Positions 8,193 to 15,635 of a stretch of 16,810 nt of DNA are shown here, in pieces. How positions within the stretch are numbered: the first letter of the stretch is position 1; each line of letters opens with the position of its first letter. Under the pieces are notes generated by a model. It had not been told where the DNA came from. It searched no databases and saw only the letters and a list, made by a program, of their open reading frames with translations. This DNA comes from Paracoccaceae bacterium (GTDB taxonomy: Bacteria > Pseudomonadota > Alphaproteobacteria > Rhodobacterales > Rhodobacteraceae). The translations under genes and the position numbers were made by a program. The DNA is taken from the NCBI GenBank assembly GCA_002712045.1, contig PARX01000002.1, forward strand, positions 31,579 through 48,388, given 5' to 3'.

Positions 8193-9971
8193 ATGCATTT
8201 ATACCGTAGTCATACTTGCAACGAACTTAATGCCTCTAATGTTGGAGAGAGCATTCGCCTTTCAGGATGGGTCCATCGAGTGCGTGATCATGGAGGCATC
8301 TTGTTTATTGATTTACGCGATCATTACGGGATGACTCAGATATTGGCAGATCCAGATAGTCCGGCATTTAAATTGGTTGAAACCTTACGTGCAGAGTGGG
8401 TGGTTTGTGTCGATGGAAAAGTAATGGCGAGAGAAACTAGCCTAATTAACACAAAATTACCATCAGGTGAAATTGAGGTGTTTATAGAAAAAATTGAGGT
8501 TTTAAGTACTTCTGAGGATTTGCCTTTACCTATTTTTGGTGATCTAGATTACCCTGAAGAAACTCGCCTAAAATATAGGTTCTTAGATTTAAGACGAGAA
8601 AAACTTCATCAAAATATGATGTTGCGCTCAAAAGTGATAAACTCAATCCGATCTCGGATGAATAGTTCTGGGTTTGATGAATTCCAAACACCAATTATCA
8701 CCGCAAGTAGTCCAGAAGGTGCTCGTGATTTCTTGGTTCCATCGAGGCTTCATCCGGGTAAGTTTTATGCATTACCTCAAGCTCCTCAACAGTTTAAGCA
8801 GTTAATTATGGTAGCTGGCTTTGATAAATATTTTCAAATAGCGCCATGTTTTAGGGATGAAGATCCTAGAGCTGACAGATCACCTACAGATTTTTATCAA
8901 TTAGATATGGAAATGTCATTTGTTGAGCAGGAAGATATTTTTAATACGATAGAGCCAATCATTAAAGGGATTATGCAGGAGTTTAGGCCAGAGAAACCGA
9001 CCAATAACGTATGGCCTAGAATATCTTATAAAGATGCATTGCTATGGTATGGTTCGGACAAACCTGATTTGAGAAATCCAATCAAGATGCAAATTGTAAG
9101 TGAACATTTTAGGGGATCTGGATTTAAAATTTTTGCAAATTTGCTGGAAAATGAGGGTACTGAAGTTAGAGCGATACCAGCTCCAACAGGTGGATCTAGA
9201 AAGTTCTGTGATAGGATGAATCATTTTGCTCAAAAAGAGGGATTGCCTGGGATGGGATATATTTTTTGGCGAGCTGGTGAAGATGGTTTGGAAGCTGCTG
9301 GACCTCTAGCTAAGAACATTGGGTCTGAGCGAACAGAAGAAATTAGAAAACAATTGGATCTTGATGAGGGAGACGCCGCTTTTTTCCTTGGAGGTAGGCC
9401 CGCCCAATTTGAAGCTGTCGCTGCTAGGGCTCGTAATGAGATAGGCAATACGCTTGGACTTACCAATAATAATTCCTTCGAATTTTGTTGGATTGTTGAC
9501 TTTCCTATGTATGAAAAGAGTGAGGAAAGCGGAGAGTTAGATTTTAGTCATAATCCATTTTCGATGCCTCAAGGCGGCCTAAATGCACTTGAGAGTCAAG
9601 AAGCTACAGAGATATTAGGTTACCAGTATGATCTAGCTTGTAATGGTTATGAGTTAATTTCTGGTGCAATTAGAAATCATAAGCCAGAAATAATGTATAA
9701 AGCTTTTGAAATTGCAGGGTATTCAAAAAGTGAAGTTGATGGGCAATTTGGAGGAATGATTAACGCTTTTACTTATGGCGCTCCTCCACATGGTGGCTGC
9801 GCAACAGGAATAGACAGATTAGTAATGCTTTTGGCAGATGAAACCTCTATTCGAGAAGTTATTATGTTCCCAATGAATCAGAGAGCTGAAGATTTAATGT
9901 TAGGTGGGCCTTCTGAAGCATCAAACGAGCAGTTGCGTGAATTAGGTTTACGCATAATTGATCCTAGTTAG
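8193..9971 (+). CDS. aspS: Aspartyl-tRNA synthetase (probably non-discriminating Asp/Asn type)
   Basis: This 592-residue class IIb synthetase attaches aspartate to tRNA-Asp. It has an N-terminal OB-fold anticodon-binding domain (about 1-110), class II motif 2 starting FRDED at 220-224, a bacterial GAD insertion (about 300-420), and motif 3 with GIDR at 539-542. In the OB-fold, RDHGG carries H33 where discriminating enzymes such as E. coli have leucine. A histidine here marks non-discriminating enzymes that also charge tRNA-Asn for GatCAB amidation, the usual route in alphaproteobacteria without AsnRS. The second diagnostic glycine does not seem conserved in my by-eye alignment, so dual specificity is an inference. 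AGGA at 8181-8184 lies 8 bases before the ATG. It converges on recR with a 16-base gap. Confidence 0.97.
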   Translation: MHLYRSHTCNELNASNVGESIRLSGWVHRVRDHGGILFIDLRDHYGMTQILADPDSPAFKLVETLRAEWVVCVDGKVMARETSLINTKLPSGEIEVFIEKIEVLSTSEDLPLPIFGDLDYPEETRLKYRFLDLRREKLHQNMMLRSKVINSIRSRMNSSGFDEFQTPIITASSPEGARDFLVPSRLHPGKFYALPQAPQQFKQLIMVAGFDKYFQIAPCFRDEDPRADRSPTDFYQLDMEMSFVEQEDIFNTIEPIIKGIMQEFRPEKPTNNVWPRISYKDALLWYGSDKPDLRNPIKMQIVSEHFRGSGFKIFANLLENEGTEVRAIPAPTGGSRKFCDRMNHFAQKEGLPGMGYIFWRAGEDGLEAAGPLAKNIGSERTEEIRKQLDLDEGDAAFFLGGRPAQFEAVAARARNEIGNTLGLTNNNSFEFCWIVDFPMYEKSEESGELDFSHNPFSMPQGGLNALESQEATEILGYQYDLACNGYELISGAIRNHKPEIMYKAFEIAGYSKSEVDGQFGGMINAFTYGAPPHGGCATGIDRLVMLLADETSIREVIMFPMNQRAEDLMLGGPSEASNEQLRELGLRIIDPS

Positions 9972-9987
9972 CTAAAAATATCAGTTA

Positions 9988-10590
9988 TTAGAAAGATTTT
10001 CTTGCTATTAAGGCAGCTAAAATTGTTCCGTCATCAAGATAATCTAATTCCCCTCCTATAGGTACGCCGCGTGCTAAGGTCGTAATTTGTATCTGAGTCT
10101 CCTGTAATTCGTCTGCGATATAATGAGCCGTTGTCTGCCCATCGATTGTTGAGTTTAAGGCAAGTATAATTTCATTTATTTTTTCTTTTAACAGCCGGTG
10201 TTTTAATTTCTCAATACCAAGCTTTTCAGGGCCAACACCATCTAGAGCGGATAGTACTCCACCCAAAACATGGTATTGACCTTTAAAATTATTTGACCTC
10301 TCTAGTGCCCAGAGATCTGCTATTCCCTCAACAATGCATATCTGCCCATTACGTCTTTTTTCATCCGAGCAAATTTCACAGATATCTTCAGATCCAACGT
10401 TCCCACAATTCAAACACTGTCTTACATTTGTTGATACATTTCTTAGGGCTTCCGATAGTGGATTTAATAAAACAGATTTTTTTCTAATTAAATGTAGGAC
10501 AGCCCGACGGGCGGAACGTGGCCCTAAGCCAGGAAGTTTAGCCATTAGTGATATTAGTCTTTCAATATCATTTTCATTATTTAGAGTCAT
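9988..10590 (-). CDS. recR: Recombination mediator RecR
   Basis: RecR works with RecF and RecO to load RecA on gapped DNA. The protein has 200 residues, the usual length. It shows a helix-hairpin-helix near residues 15-35 (LPGLGPRSARR), a zinc finger with C59, C62, C71 and C74, and a Toprim domain from about residue 84 (ICIVEGIADLWAL) containing the GGVLSALDGVGPEKLGI segment. Its ATG lies one base after the ybaB stop, so it is the last gene of a dnaX-ybaB-recR operon, an arrangement conserved across many bacteria. It converges on aspS. Confidence 0.97.
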   Translation of the reverse strand: MTLNNENDIERLISLMAKLPGLGPRSARRAVLHLIRKKSVLLNPLSEALRNVSTNVRQCLNCGNVGSEDICEICSDEKRRNGQICIVEGIADLWALERSNNFKGQYHVLGGVLSALDGVGPEKLGIEKLKHRLLKEKINEIILALNSTIDGQTTAHYIADELQETQIQITTLARGVPIGGELDYLDDGTILAALIARKSF

Positions 10591-10591
10591 T

Positions 10592-10936
10592 TTAGAATGG
10601 CAATTTCATGCCTGGAGGAAGATTTAAACCCTCTGTAAGCTTCGAGAGTTCCTTTTGCTTTGCTTCTTGCCCCTTTGTCATAGCTTCATTTAATGCTGCC
10701 ACAATTAAATCCTCTACAACCTCCTTTTCAGAAGCTACTAGTATTGAAGGATCGATTTCCAGTGATTTTACTTGACCTTTTGCATTTGAAGTAATCTTAA
10801 CTAACCCCGCTCCAGCTTCAGCATGTACCTCGACCTGCTCTAAATCGTCCTGGATTTGGGTCATTTTACCCTGCATTTCTTGTGCTTTTTTCATCATTTT
10901 AGCCATATCACCTAAGCCACCTAAGCCTTTAAGCAT
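10592..10936 (-). CDS. ybaB: YbaB/EbfC-family nucleoid-associated protein
   Basis: This 114-residue protein belongs to the small dimeric DNA-binding YbaB/EbfC family. The N-terminus is glycine-rich (MLKGLGGLGDM) and leads into a long charged helix (MAKMMKKAQEMQGKM) that forms the pincer of the dimer. The central sheet (VKITSNAKGQVKSLEID) and the C-terminal PPGMKLPF are typical. A strong AGGAG, at 10943-10947 on the minus strand, stands 6 bases before the ATG. It follows dnaX by 47 bases and precedes recR by one. Its exact role is not settled; the neighbourhood suggests a link to replication or repair. Confidence 0.95.
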   Translation of the reverse strand: MLKGLGGLGDMAKMMKKAQEMQGKMTQIQDDLEQVEVHAEAGAGLVKITSNAKGQVKSLEIDPSILVASEKEVVEDLIVAALNEAMTKGQEAKQKELSKLTEGLNLPPGMKLPF

Positions 10937-10983
10937 TGATCACTCCTATATTTAATTATTTTTAAGATTGAATATTATTTAAT

Positions 10984-12732
10984 TTAATCATTTTCTTCAA
11001 ATGGATCCCATTCTTCTTCATATGAAGTTAAATATGCTTCATCCGCGGATTTTTCAACTTCTGAAGTTTGGGTGTAAATTTCTTGGATCTTAGCTTTTGG
11101 AAAGTTTTCAAGTGCTGACTTCACCATTGGATTTTTTAAAGCCAATGAATGAAGATTTTTTGTTTCAATCTCTCGTTGCTCTGAGATTGTTAGGCCTCCA
11201 CCGTCATTCACGATGCTAATACCCCAATTCGCCCCAGTCCAAAATTTCAACTTTTTTGCTAAGCGAGAAGGTAAGTCAGTATTTGCTTCAGTTGTTAATT
11301 GAAACTCAATGCGACCTGGCTGATATTTTACCAACCTAAGATAACTTTCTACCTCTACAAGTAATTTCATATCTCGGTTAAATCGAATTAACGACGTGAC
11401 ATCTTGAAAGGTAGCGTAATGAGATAATGGATGTTTTTCAGTTGTAGCTTTTTTAGCTAAGGCTAGATTGTTTTTTGAGTGTATAATCGAAGCTGATTGA
11501 GCCTCTGGCTTGTCAATGTTTTGATGTTGGTTACTTGGTATTTCTACACTAGTGTTGGCATTTGAATAATCTTGTTTTTCTAGTTTTCGTATCAATTCAT
11601 CAGGACTAGGCATTTCAGACACATGTGTTAAGCGAATGATTGCCATTTCTGCAGCCATTATGGCACTTGGCGCAAAAGTTATTTCTTCAAGTATTTTTAA
11701 TAACATTTGCCACATTCTTGTTAATGAACGCATTGATAGTTCTCTAGAAAACTTTAAACCTCTGTCACGTTCATCCAGTGATACCGTTGGATCTTCGATT
11801 ATATCAGGTGATATTTTAACAACTGATATCCAGTGAGTGGTTTCTGCTAAATCCTTAAGTATAATTAACGGATCAGCACCGTTAGCATATTGAGTAGACA
11901 ATTCGTCCAATGCTAATTTTGCCTCACCTTTCATAATAAGCTCAAATAGATCTAATATTCTTGATCTATCAGCTAGCCCAATCATGTCGCGAATGGTCTC
12001 TACGCTCGCACCTTCGTTATTGATTGATATTGCTTGATCTAGCATAGAAATTGCATCGCGCACTGAACCTTCGGAAGCTCTGACTATTATAGAGATTGCT
12101 CCATCGGATATGGTTGCTTTTTCGGTTGCTACTATAAATTTCAAATGATCAATTAGCACTTCTGGCTCAATTCTCTTTAAGTCAAATCGTTGACATCGAG
12201 ATAGAACAGTAACTGGAACTTTACGTATTTCAGTTGTTGCGAAAACGAATTTAACGTGTTCTGGGGGCTCTTCTAAAGTCTTCAGTAGTGCGTTAAATGC
12301 GCTAGTGGATAACATATGAACTTCATCAATAATATAAATTTTATAACGTGCAGATGAGGTGCTGTAGTGTACTGAGTCAATTATGTCTCTTATATCTCCA
12401 ACACCTGTTTGAGATGCAGCATCCATTTCCACTACATCAATATGACGGCCATCTGAGATTGATAAGCAATGCTCACATTTCCCGCAAGGATCAGTCGTAG
12501 GCTTCCCTTTTCCATCCTCACCAATACAATTTAATCCTTTTGCAATAATACGTGCAGTGGTTGTTTTTCCAGTGCCTCGGATTCCTGTCAAAATGAAAGA
12601 ATGGGCAATTCGATCTGCAGCAAAAGCATTTCTTAAGATTCTGACCATAGTTTCCTGCCCGCGCAGGTCAGAGAAATTTTGGGGTCTATATTTTCTTGCC
12701 AGTACTTTATAAGGTTTAGATTCTTCTAACAT
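10984..12732 (-). CDS. dnaX: DNA polymerase III subunits gamma/tau
   Basis: DnaX is the ATPase motor of the clamp loader; tau also links the polymerases to the helicase. From the ATG at 12732 it has 582 residues: Walker A GIRGTGKT at 50-57, zinc cysteines C69, C83, C86 and C89, Walker B IIDE at 134-137, sensor/SRC region VLSRC at about 176-180, clamp-loader domain III to about 375, a Ser/Asn/Gln-rich linker (about 380-435), and a tau C-terminal domain. It is shorter than E. coli tau (643), mostly in the linker. The frame opens up to 12927, but that extension reads through the SRP RNA gene; MLEESKPYKVLARKYRP is the canonical start. Its Shine-Dalgarno is weak. A weak promoter candidate (TTGCCG 12784-12789, TATACA 12763-12768, 15-bp spacer) lies upstream; read-through from ffs is also possible. 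Confidence 0.96.
   Translation of the reverse strand: MLEESKPYKVLARKYRPQNFSDLRGQETMVRILRNAFAADRIAHSFILTGIRGTGKTTTARIIAKGLNCIGEDGKGKPTTDPCGKCEHCLSISDGRHIDVVEMDAASQTGVGDIRDIIDSVHYSTSSARYKIYIIDEVHMLSTSAFNALLKTLEEPPEHVKFVFATTEIRKVPVTVLSRCQRFDLKRIEPEVLIDHLKFIVATEKATISDGAISIIVRASEGSVRDAISMLDQAISINNEGASVETIRDMIGLADRSRILDLFELIMKGEAKLALDELSTQYANGADPLIILKDLAETTHWISVVKISPDIIEDPTVSLDERDRGLKFSRELSMRSLTRMWQMLLKILEEITFAPSAIMAAEMAIIRLTHVSEMPSPDELIRKLEKQDYSNANTSVEIPSNQHQNIDKPEAQSASIIHSKNNLALAKKATTEKHPLSHYATFQDVTSLIRFNRDMKLLVEVESYLRLVKYQPGRIEFQLTTEANTDLPSRLAKKLKFWTGANWGISIVNDGGGLTISEQREIETKNLHSLALKNPMVKSALENFPKAKIQEIYTQTSEVEKSADEAYLTSYEEEWDPFEEND
11445..11476 (-). promoter_or_regulatory. Candidate -1 frameshift signal in dnaX
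   Basis: On the minus strand A-AAA-AAC (11476 to 11470) is in the correct phase for tandem -1 slippage, spanning codons Ser419, Lys420 and Asn421. After slipping, the new frame reads six codons and stops at TAA (11455-11453), giving a protein of about 426 residues, close to E. coli gamma at 431. Ten bases downstream, TAGCT and AGCTA form a 5-bp hairpin with a five-base loop (11459 to 11445). No Shine-Dalgarno stimulator is seen at the E. coli-like distance; an AGAGG lies too far upstream. The heptamer and hairpin are seen; their use is inferred. The hairpin is short and A/T-loop weak, and A-AAA-AAC is a poorer slip site in E. coli than A-AAA-AAG. Confidence 0.35.
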
Positions 12733-12839
12733 TTTTGAACCCGTAGTGTTGCATAGCGTCAATGTATATTGCTTGAGTATTAGCGGCAAGGAAATAGAAA
12801 AAATATAAATAATAAAATTATTTGAAATGTTATTAAAGT

Positions 12840-12933
12840 GAGAGGTTGGACAACGACCTAAACGGTGCTCGTTGCGGCTGCTTCCTTCCGGATCTGACCG
12901 GGTTGGCGAGGCGTTCACCCGCGCCAACCTCTC
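12840..12933 (-). ncRNA. ffs: Signal recognition particle RNA, small bacterial type (4.5S)
   Basis: The minus strand carries the nearly invariant SRP core TCCGGAAGGAAGCAGCC (within 12876-12899), with the GGAA tetraloop and the asymmetric loop that bind Ffh. The ends, GAGAGGTTGG and CCAACCTCTC, pair as a perfect 10-bp closing stem, setting the limits to about 94 nt. The RNA forms the ribonucleoprotein with Ffh that targets membrane and secreted proteins co-translationally. It lies just upstream of dnaX on the same strand, a common place for it in alphaproteobacteria. Exact mature ends are inferred from pairing and the promoter; no clear U-tract terminator follows. Confidence 0.95.
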
Positions 12934-12939
12934 GTTTCT

Positions 12940-12968
12940 TATATACGATGTGCCAGAAGATTTTTCAA
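12940..12968 (-). promoter_or_regulatory. Promoter of the SRP RNA gene
   Basis: Reading leftward, TTGAAA (12963-12968) and TATATA (12940-12945) are separated by exactly 17 bp. The seventh base after the -10 is the G at 12933, the first base of the closing stem of the SRP RNA. This agreement between promoter geometry and RNA structure makes it the best-supported promoter in the window. Confidence 0.7.
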
Positions 12969-13025
12969 TAGTCTAGAATTGCCTTTAATACGAGTACGTG
13001 GCAAAGAGATATAAATGGAAATTTT

Positions 13026-13994
13026 ATGCTCGAAAACGAATTTGTAACCTTTAGTCAGAATTTTTTGGATAGAAGTGGAAATCATCGCTCTAATCAAAAA
13101 AAAATAAATGAATACTTATGTAAAAACTCCGCTCAGTATTTGATATATTGGAGAGGAAAGGTACCTGTTGTCTCTGATGTTCGCGATCAGTTGTGTTGGG
13201 TAGGAAGAGACCATCCCTTGGTCTTAAATTATTCTGGAATGCCAACATTCTTAGGTTTAGAAAATGATATTCCATTCTTTTCAATAAATATTTCTAGCTG
13301 GTTACCAGGCAATTATAACGAGGCTGCTGCTGGGGCTTTTTTTGATTCCAATATTTATAATCATCCTGATCTCCCAGAAAGTTCATTTTTTGCGGAGCTT
13401 AGAGGCTTTATGAATCGAATTTCAGCTCGAGAAGCTGAATTAGCTGTAATGACTCGCGGTATAAATGTATGGCAAGAAAATAATTTATACTGTTCTAAAT
13501 GTGGGAATTTGACAGAAATAATCAATGCTGGGTGGCAACGGAATTGCGTAAATTGTGGAGCGTTTCATTTTCCAAGAACAGATCCCGTTGTTATAATGTT
13601 AGTTACTCATGGGAATAATATTTTGCTAGGCCGTAGTCATGGATGGCCTGATAAAATGTATTCTTGTCTAGCTGGATTTATGGAGCCGGGAGAAAGTATC
13701 GAAGCAGCTGTCCAACGTGAAGTTTTGGAGGAAACCTCTATATTAGTTAAGAATGTCAGATATCTTACTAGTCAACCTTGGCCTTTTCCGTCTTCACTCA
13801 TGATAGGATGTGTCGCAGAGGCTTTATCGAAAAAAGTTTTGATTGACCCAAAAGAGATTGAAAATGCTTTATGGGTAAGCAGAGAAGAAATGTTGGAAGC
13901 CTTTTCAGGAAATAATGAGCGTATTTATCCTGCAAGGGTTGGCTCAATTGCTCATTTTATGATAAAAAAATGGTTATCTGGAAGCATTGAATAA
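13026..13994 (+). CDS. nudC: NAD(+)/NADH diphosphatase (NudC), Nudix family
   Basis: NudC cleaves NADH and NAD+ to the nicotinamide mononucleotide and AMP, and in E. coli removes NAD caps from RNA. The 322-residue protein has an N-terminal NudC-like domain (about 1-145), a zinc ribbon (C156, C159, C174, C177), and a Nudix box at 217-239 with E223, R231, E232, E235 and E236 in place. The family-specific SQPWPFPSS follows at 249-257, which separates NudC from other Nudix enzymes. The glycine near the end of the Nudix box (REUXEEXGU) is serine, S238. The start at 13026 has only weak Shine-Dalgarno character; an ATG at 13015 is out of frame. Stands alone, divergent from ffs and convergent with pheA (11-base gap). 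Confidence 0.93.
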   Translation: MLENEFVTFSQNFLDRSGNHRSNQKKINEYLCKNSAQYLIYWRGKVPVVSDVRDQLCWVGRDHPLVLNYSGMPTFLGLENDIPFFSINISSWLPGNYNEAAAGAFFDSNIYNHPDLPESSFFAELRGFMNRISAREAELAVMTRGINVWQENNLYCSKCGNLTEIINAGWQRNCVNCGAFHFPRTDPVVIMLVTHGNNILLGRSHGWPDKMYSCLAGFMEPGESIEAAVQREVLEETSILVKNVRYLTSQPWPFPSSLMIGCVAEALSKKVLIDPKEIENALWVSREEMLEAFSGNNERIYPARVGSIAHFMIKKWLSGSIE

Positions 13995-14005
13995 ATATTG
14001 TATTA

Positions 14006-14848
14006 TTAATTACCCTCTTCATGACCTGTAGAAAAACTCCCCAACATTTTGATGTATGTGCTATAATAAGATAGCTCATCTAAAGCTAACTTTACATTGT
14101 CGTCATCAGGATGCCCTTCGATTTCAGCAAAAAATTGAGTGGCTGTAAATGAACCATCTAGCATGTAACTTTCCAGTCTGACCATGTTTACTCCGTTAGT
14201 CGCGAACCCACCCATCGCTTTGTATAACGCTGCTGGAATATTTCTAACTCGAAAAACAAAACACGTTTTTATTTTCTTATTTTTTTCAAATTTCTCTTTT
14301 TTCTTGCGAGACATAATCACAAACCTGGTAGCATTATGTTTATTATCTTCTATTTCTTCTTTTAAAGTGGTTAGACCATAAATTTTACCTGCCAGTGCAG
14401 TTCCTAGAGCAGCAACGGAGTTGTCTTTTAATGTGGATACGTGCATGGCTGCGCCCGCTGTATCACCCCAAGAAATTGATTCTAGATTGTGCTTTCTTAA
14501 AAATCCTTGGCACTGACCTAATAATACAGCATGGCTTTTTGCCGTTCTTAAATCTCCCATTTTTGTACCTGGTATTGTTAGAAGATTTATCTTAACACGA
14601 ACGAATTCTTCTCCTACAATATGCAAATTGGAATTTGGTAGCAATCGATGCATGTCAGGTACTCGGCCATACGTAGAATTTTCAACCGGTAACATTGCCA
14701 GATCTGCTTTCTTTTGTACTACTGCTTCGATTGCGTCCTCAAATGTTTTACAAGGTAATACGCTCATCTCAGAGTCATATTGGTGGCAAGCTTGATGTGA
14801 GTAGGCTCCTAACTCACCTTGAAAAGAGATTTTTTTTGATATTGTCAT
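14006..14848 (-). CDS. pheA: Prephenate dehydratase (PheA, monofunctional)
   Basis: PheA converts prephenate to phenylpyruvate, the committed step of phenylalanine synthesis. From the ATG at 14848 it has 280 residues: a prephenate dehydratase domain (about 5-180) with FQGELGAYSHQA near the start, PVENSTYGRV at 54-63 and the catalytic TRF motif at 174-176, then an ACT domain (about 195-275) for phenylalanine feedback. The ACT motif reads LESYM where many families have ESRP; I recall ESYM as usual in Rhodobacterales. The usual FQGEPGAYS has L13 for proline. There is no chorismate mutase domain, unlike E. coli PheA. The frame opens up to GTG 14896, which adds 16 residues that do not look conserved; MTISKKISFQGE is the better start. 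Confidence 0.95.
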   Translation of the reverse strand: MTISKKISFQGELGAYSHQACHQYDSEMSVLPCKTFEDAIEAVVQKKADLAMLPVENSTYGRVPDMHRLLPNSNLHIVGEEFVRVKINLLTIPGTKMGDLRTAKSHAVLLGQCQGFLRKHNLESISWGDTAGAAMHVSTLKDNSVAALGTALAGKIYGLTTLKEEIEDNKHNATRFVIMSRKKKEKFEKNKKIKTCFVFRVRNIPAALYKAMGGFATNGVNMVRLESYMLDGSFTATQFFAEIEGHPDDDNVKLALDELSYYSTYIKMLGSFSTGHEEGN

Positions 14849-14978
14849 AAAATTTATCCAATTTGTTCCAAGGGCGTTTAGTCGCGGTTTGTACACCTTG
14901 CATCGCCAGTTGGGAAGACGTTACAAGGGCTCTAGTAAATTTTTTTAGCTGATTGCCTTTGAACGGAGTATAATTTTA

Positions 14979-15494
14979 ATGTTTGACACGATGACGATGA
15001 CTAAAATAGCTGCGGCATTCTGTGGTTCTTTATTAGTTTTTTTGTTAACTTTGTGGTTGGCAGAAACATTATATCACGTAGGACACGATGGGCATGGAGA
15101 CCATCATGAGGCGGCGTATGTAATTGAAGATGATACCGAGGTTGTTGAACAAGTTGTGGAAGAAGTCGACTTTGAAGTTATTTTAGCGTCTGCTAATCCT
15201 GATAAGGGGGCAAAGGTATTTTCAAAATGCAAAGCTTGTCACAAAATGACTGATGGAGCAAATGGAACTGGACCTCACCTTTACAAAGTGGTTGGTCGGG
15301 ACATCGGCTCAATTTCTGAATATGGTTACTCTGGCACTTTGATGGAAATGGCAGGCGTTTGGGATGCAAATGCTTTAAATGGCTTTCTTAAGAATCCTAA
15401 AAAATATGCCCCAGGTACAAAAATGGGTTTTGCTGGTTTGAAGAAAGAATCTGATCGAGCAAATTTGATTTCTTATTTAGCCACTTCTAAGTAA
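14979..15494 (+). CDS. Membrane-anchored class I cytochrome c (c552/CycM-like)
   Basis: This 171-residue protein is anchored by an uncleaved N-terminal membrane helix (about 8-30), with the rest in the periplasm. After the helix come five histidines (H33, H36, H39, H42, H43) and an acidic linker (about 45-66). The heme domain (about 72-171) has CKACH at C84, C87 and H88, the axial histidine, and the Met ligand M149 in GTKMGFAG. Such tethered cytochromes carry electrons from the bc1 complex to cytochrome oxidase (compare Rhodobacter cytochrome cy and Paracoccus c552). That partner assignment is inferred from the family. GGAG at 14965-14968 lies 10 bases before the ATG; in-frame ATGs at 14991 and 14997 are alternatives. 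It is divergent from pheA. Confidence 0.92.
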   Translation: MFDTMTMTKIAAAFCGSLLVFLLTLWLAETLYHVGHDGHGDHHEAAYVIEDDTEVVEQVVEEVDFEVILASANPDKGAKVFSKCKACHKMTDGANGTGPHLYKVVGRDIGSISEYGYSGTLMEMAGVWDANALNGFLKNPKKYAPGTKMGFAGLKKESDRANLISYLATSK

Positions 15495-15635
15495 ACCCAA
15501 ACAGGCAGTTTAATTTATAGTTATCGTGGGCATAATTGAGAATTTTTGCTGATTATTTTACTGATTTTGATTTACGTTACGGACTCATTCGTTACAGTAA
15601 AAAATATGAAACTTGGAATTATTGGGGTAAATATT

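Noticed and set aside
11449..11455. A second A-rich run in dnaX (Lys427-Lys428) as a slip site
   Set aside because: The zero-frame codons are AAA AAA after a T, so -1 slippage would place the P-site tRNA on TAA. The phase is wrong for tandem slippage and the run is short for polymerase slippage.
10984..12927. DnaX of 647 residues starting at 12927
   Set aside because: The first 65 residues are translated from the SRP RNA gene and the AT-rich spacer. Family proteins start at MLEESKPYKVLARKYRP, which is the ATG at 12732.
14849..14896. GTG start at 14896 for pheA
   Set aside because: The added 16 residues do not resemble the family, and no Shine-Dalgarno supports the GTG.
14969..14974. TATAAT as a -10 element for the cytochrome c gene
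   Set aside because: It lies between the Shine-Dalgarno and the ATG, so its transcript would begin at or after the start codon; no good -35 accompanies it.
15575..15595. Direct repeat CGTTAC (15575-15580 and 15590-15595) upstream of yejA
   Set aside because: Only six bases per copy with a 15-bp period, which is not a helical repeat; too short to separate from chance.
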